Source of the DNA: DATGHS01 sp035307785
GTDB lineage: Bacteria; Planctomycetota; Planctomycetia; Gemmatales; Gemmataceae
Reading direction: 5' to 3'
Assembly (NCBI GenBank): GCA_035307785.1
Contig: DATGHS010000361.1
Span: forward strand, 1-5,794
DNA length: 5,794 bases
This document shows positions 3,442 through 5,794 of this stretch, one piece after another. Position 1 is the first letter of the stretch. Every line of letters starts with the position of its first letter. Both the position numbers and the translations under genes were made by a program. The notes under the pieces are model-generated. The model did no database searches. It was not told the DNA's origin and was given only the letters and a program-made list of their open reading frames with translations.

Positions 3442-5794
3442 ATGAAATCCATGTCGGATAGATGTTCCTTCTGTTCCTCGCCCCTCACCGGCCGCGCTCT
3501 ATGTGGCCGGCCAAGGCCGGATCGCCCAGAGGCGCGCTATTGTTGTTACGGCTGCCTCAGCTTGGGCGAACAGGAATCCTCGAAGCCTGCTGGTTGGGAT
3601 GGCCAAATCTTTCGCTTATTATTGAGTCTTCTCCTTGCTGGCCAGGCAATGGCTCTGAGCCTGGCGGTGAATATCACGCCGCCGGAAGACGCGGCCACGC
3701 GCATAGTGCTGCAAGGATTGGTGCTGGCCGCAGCTCTGGCAGTTCTGGCGCTCCTGGGTTGGCCACTGCTCGAAACAGCTACGCGCGAATTGCGGCATTT
3801 CCGGCCTACGATTGAGGGGCTGTTCTTGGTGTCGATTGCCGGCGCCATGGCCGCGTCGTTGCATTCGTTCATTACAGGAAGTGGGCCCGTCTATTTTGAA
3901 GTCGTGGCGATCCTCCTCGTTGTCTACTCCTTCGGCCGACAAATCGGTGCGCGCCGCCGGGCTTCAGCCGCGGCTTTGGTCCGGAGCTGGACGCGCTCGC
4001 TGGCCAAAGCGCGTAGGATCGGTGCCGATGGCAGAGAACAGAACGTTGCCGTGACTGAAATTCAAACTGGCGATTTGGTCGAGGTTCGGCCAGGGGAAGT
4101 GTGTCCCGTGGATGGCATCATCCGTTCGGGCACCGGATTCTCGTCCGAAGCGCCGGTGAGCGGTGAGCCATTCGCCGTCGTACGGCGCCCGGGGGACCAT
4201 CTGCTCGCAGGTTGTGCGTCTTTCGATGCCACCTTGCGGATCGAAGCCACTGCTGCCGGCACCGACCGGCAAATCGACCGGCTGATCGCCGCGGTGGAAA
4301 AAGCGCAAGAAGCACCTGCTTCGCTCACGCGGCAAGCCGACCGGCTGGGCCGGATATTCCTACCACTTGTTCTCAACGTCGCCATATTAACTTTCGCCTA
4401 TTGGACGTGGGCCCAGAACTGGCACACCGGCCTGTTGAATGCGATGTCGGTGCTGCTCGTCGCTTGCCCATGCGCCATCGGCCTGGCTACGCCGATTGTG
4501 CTGTGGACCGCCCTTGGCCGGCTCGCGCAGCGCGGTTTGATTGTTCGTAGCGGTTACGTGCTGGAGCGATTGGCAGAAGCAGATTCCGTGGTTTTCGACA
4601 AGACGGGCACACTCACCGATGAGGAAATTGGTCTCGTCGACATTTCCACGCGCTTGTTGGGCGCCGAACGAACTCGCCTCCTCGGCTGGCTGCGGGCAGT
4701 GGAAGCGCATAGCCGGCATCCGGTCGCGCGCGCCTTCGCCGCTTGCGGCTTGGCCGGGAATCCAGCAAAGGAAGTTCAAATTGTTTCTTTTCGCACCATT
4801 CCCGGCGCTGGCGTCGAAGCCGAAATCCAAGACGAAGATGGAGTGAAACATATTCTGCGCATCGGTCGCCCTGAATGGCTGCAGTCCTCCGAGCGATTGG
4901 AGACGGCCTCCCTGGTCGCCGGTTTGCACGCGCACAACGGCCATCGCATTGATGTGGAGCTGGACGGACATATTGCCGCGATTGCCATGCTTTCCGAACG
5001 ATTGCGCGATTCCGCGGCCGATACACTCGCTTCCTTTCAGTCGATGAACATGGCGGCCGACGTTTGGACTGGCGACAACGCGGAAAGGGCAGCAGCCATC
5101 GGTTTTCCATCGGCACTGGCTTCGCTTAGCCCAGAGGATAAGCAACGTAAGATGGTCGAACTGAAAACGGCCGGCCACAGACCACTCTTTGTAGGCGATG
5201 GCATCAATGATGTTGGGGCGATTGCGTCTGCGCACGTGGGCATCGCGCTTGCCTCTGGCACTGATCTCGCTAACAGCGCCGCCGCGGCCACACTTTACCG
5301 TGGCGACTTGCGAGTGCTGCCGTGGGCTGTCGAACTGGCCCGACAAAGCATTTCGACGATGCAGCGCAGTCTCTGGCGTGCGGGGCTTTATAACCTTGTT
5401 GGCGTTGCTCTCGCCGCAGTCGGGGTTTTGCACCCGGTGGTCGCGGCTCTCTTAATGGTCGCATCCAGCTTGCTCGTCGCATGGTCCGCCAGCCACGCCC
5501 GACGTATCTCGGCGAATTGTGAACCTCGCCGCAGGGCAATGCCAGTGAATGGCCAAGCCGCGTCGTTTCGGCTTGCGGCTGTCATTCATGTTCTTGCCAT
5601 TGCAATTCAAGGCTGGCTGTGGGCGCACATGCTTCCGGCCGATCCTCAATCGTCGATGTTTTTGCTTGCCATATTCGCGGCTTCCGGCCTGGGGTTGATT
5701 TCGCTCTGGTATCGTTGGCGCGACATTCCGCATCATCTCGACATGGCCTTCGGCATGCTCAGTCTCGGAAACCTCGGCATGCTGCTGGGCTGGT
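3442..5794 (+). CDS. ccoI: Copper-type P1B ATPase, CcoI-like, with C-terminal membrane extension (3' end outside window)
   Basis: The frame runs open from ATG 3442 to the window edge, 784 codons so far. An in-frame TGA at 3433 rules out a longer start; ATG 3451 is the alternative, and neither has a clear ribosome site. The N-terminus is cysteine-rich (C8, C11, C21, C34, C35, C38; YCCYGC), like the metal-binding domain in front of CcoI/FixI ATPases, and no HMA domain is seen. The core is complete: membrane spans at about 57-76, 88-110, 123-144, 150-168, 305-323, 334-354, 644-662 and 666-683; actuator loop SGE (240-242, usually TGE); ion site CPC (342-344); phosphorylation site DKTGT (386-390); H426-P427; TGDN (543-546); GDGIND (585-590). 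Copper-type ligands are Y650-N651 and M672 with S675-S676. Such pumps move Cu(I) for cbb3 oxidase assembly, fitting the upstream cytochromes. Beyond residue 690 the frame continues with about three further hydrophobic segments not found in standard P1B ATPases. Confidence 0.88.
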   Translation, partial: MKSMSDRCSFCSSPLTGRALCGRPRPDRPEARYCCYGCLSLGEQESSKPAGWDGQIFRLLLSLLLAGQAMALSLAVNITPPEDAATRIVLQGLVLAAALAVLALLGWPLLETATRELRHFRPTIEGLFLVSIAGAMAASLHSFITGSGPVYFEVVAILLVVYSFGRQIGARRRASAAALVRSWTRSLAKARRIGADGREQNVAVTEIQTGDLVEVRPGEVCPVDGIIRSGTGFSSEAPVSGEPFAVVRRPGDHLLAGCASFDATLRIEATAAGTDRQIDRLIAAVEKAQEAPASLTRQADRLGRIFLPLVLNVAILTFAYWTWAQNWHTGLLNAMSVLLVACPCAIGLATPIVLWTALGRLAQRGLIVRSGYVLERLAEADSVVFDKTGTLTDEEIGLVDISTRLLGAERTRLLGWLRAVEAHSRHPVARAFAACGLAGNPAKEVQIVSFRTIPGAGVEAEIQDEDGVKHILRIGRPEWLQSSERLETASLVAGLHAHNGHRIDVELDGHIAAIAMLSERLRDSAADTLASFQSMNMAADVWTGDNAERAAAIGFPSALASLSPEDKQRKMVELKTAGHRPLFVGDGINDVGAIASAHVGIALASGTDLANSAAAATLYRGDLRVLPWAVELARQSISTMQRSLWRAGLYNLVGVALAAVGVLHPVVAALLMVASSLLVAWSASHARRISANCEPRRRAMPVNGQAASFRLAAVIHVLAIAIQGWLWAHMLPADPQSSMFLLAIFAASGLGLISLWYRWRDIPHHLDMAFGMLSLGNLGMLLGW

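Noticed and set aside
3462..3815. 117-residue plus-strand reading frame
   Set aside because: Out of frame within the P-type ATPase gene; the main frame continues through it with cysteine motifs and membrane spans.
4387..5433. 348-residue reading frame on the minus strand
   Set aside because: It lies antisense to the P-type ATPase core, which has all catalytic motifs in frame. The antisense protein has no recognisable domain and is a product of GC-rich codon bias.

Overview
The window most likely comes from a planctomycete (Planctomycetota). The base composition is moderately GC-rich. Several intergenic palindromes resemble ones I remember as recurring in planctomycete genomes. The gene set, a reduced cbb3-type oxidase cluster next to an ATP-grasp/7TM pair, also fits. 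This assignment is an inference from pattern recognition; the window holds no rRNA or other phylogenetic marker.

Layout. Bases 1-102 are the 3' end of a rightward gene of unknown function. It converges on a leftward two-gene unit: a 7TM membrane protein (1095-1901, upstream) followed by a RimK-related ATP-grasp ligase (155-1045, downstream). A 177-bp divergent intergenic region (1902-2078) carries a long palindrome, a possible promoter and two smaller dyads. To its right, all on the plus strand, are ccoO (2079-2693), a CcoP-like monoheme cytochrome c (2690-3358, start overlapping the ccoO stop) and, after an 83-bp gap with a hairpin, a copper-type P1B ATPase of the CcoI kind (3442 to the window end, incomplete). 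No stretch over 300 bp lacks a gene.

How the genes work together. CcoO and the CcoP-like protein are membrane-anchored c-type cytochromes that deliver electrons to a heme-copper oxidase. CcoI-type ATPases move copper needed for assembling that oxidase's catalytic site. The catalytic subunit CcoN is not in the window, and a divergent unrelated operon sits where it would normally lie. The leftward pair belongs to a conserved but poorly understood association: a RimK-related ATP-grasp peptide ligase with a 7TM protein that usually carries an inactive transglutaminase domain. Here the 7TM protein has its membrane bundle but no room for the transglutaminase domain.

Most worth a second look: the stripped-down 7TM/ATP-grasp pair, the 7TM protein's C-terminal tail encoded by an interspersed repeat, the extra membrane region fused behind the P-type ATPase core, the absence of ccoN beside ccoO, and the presence of a different palindrome at four of the five gene junctions.
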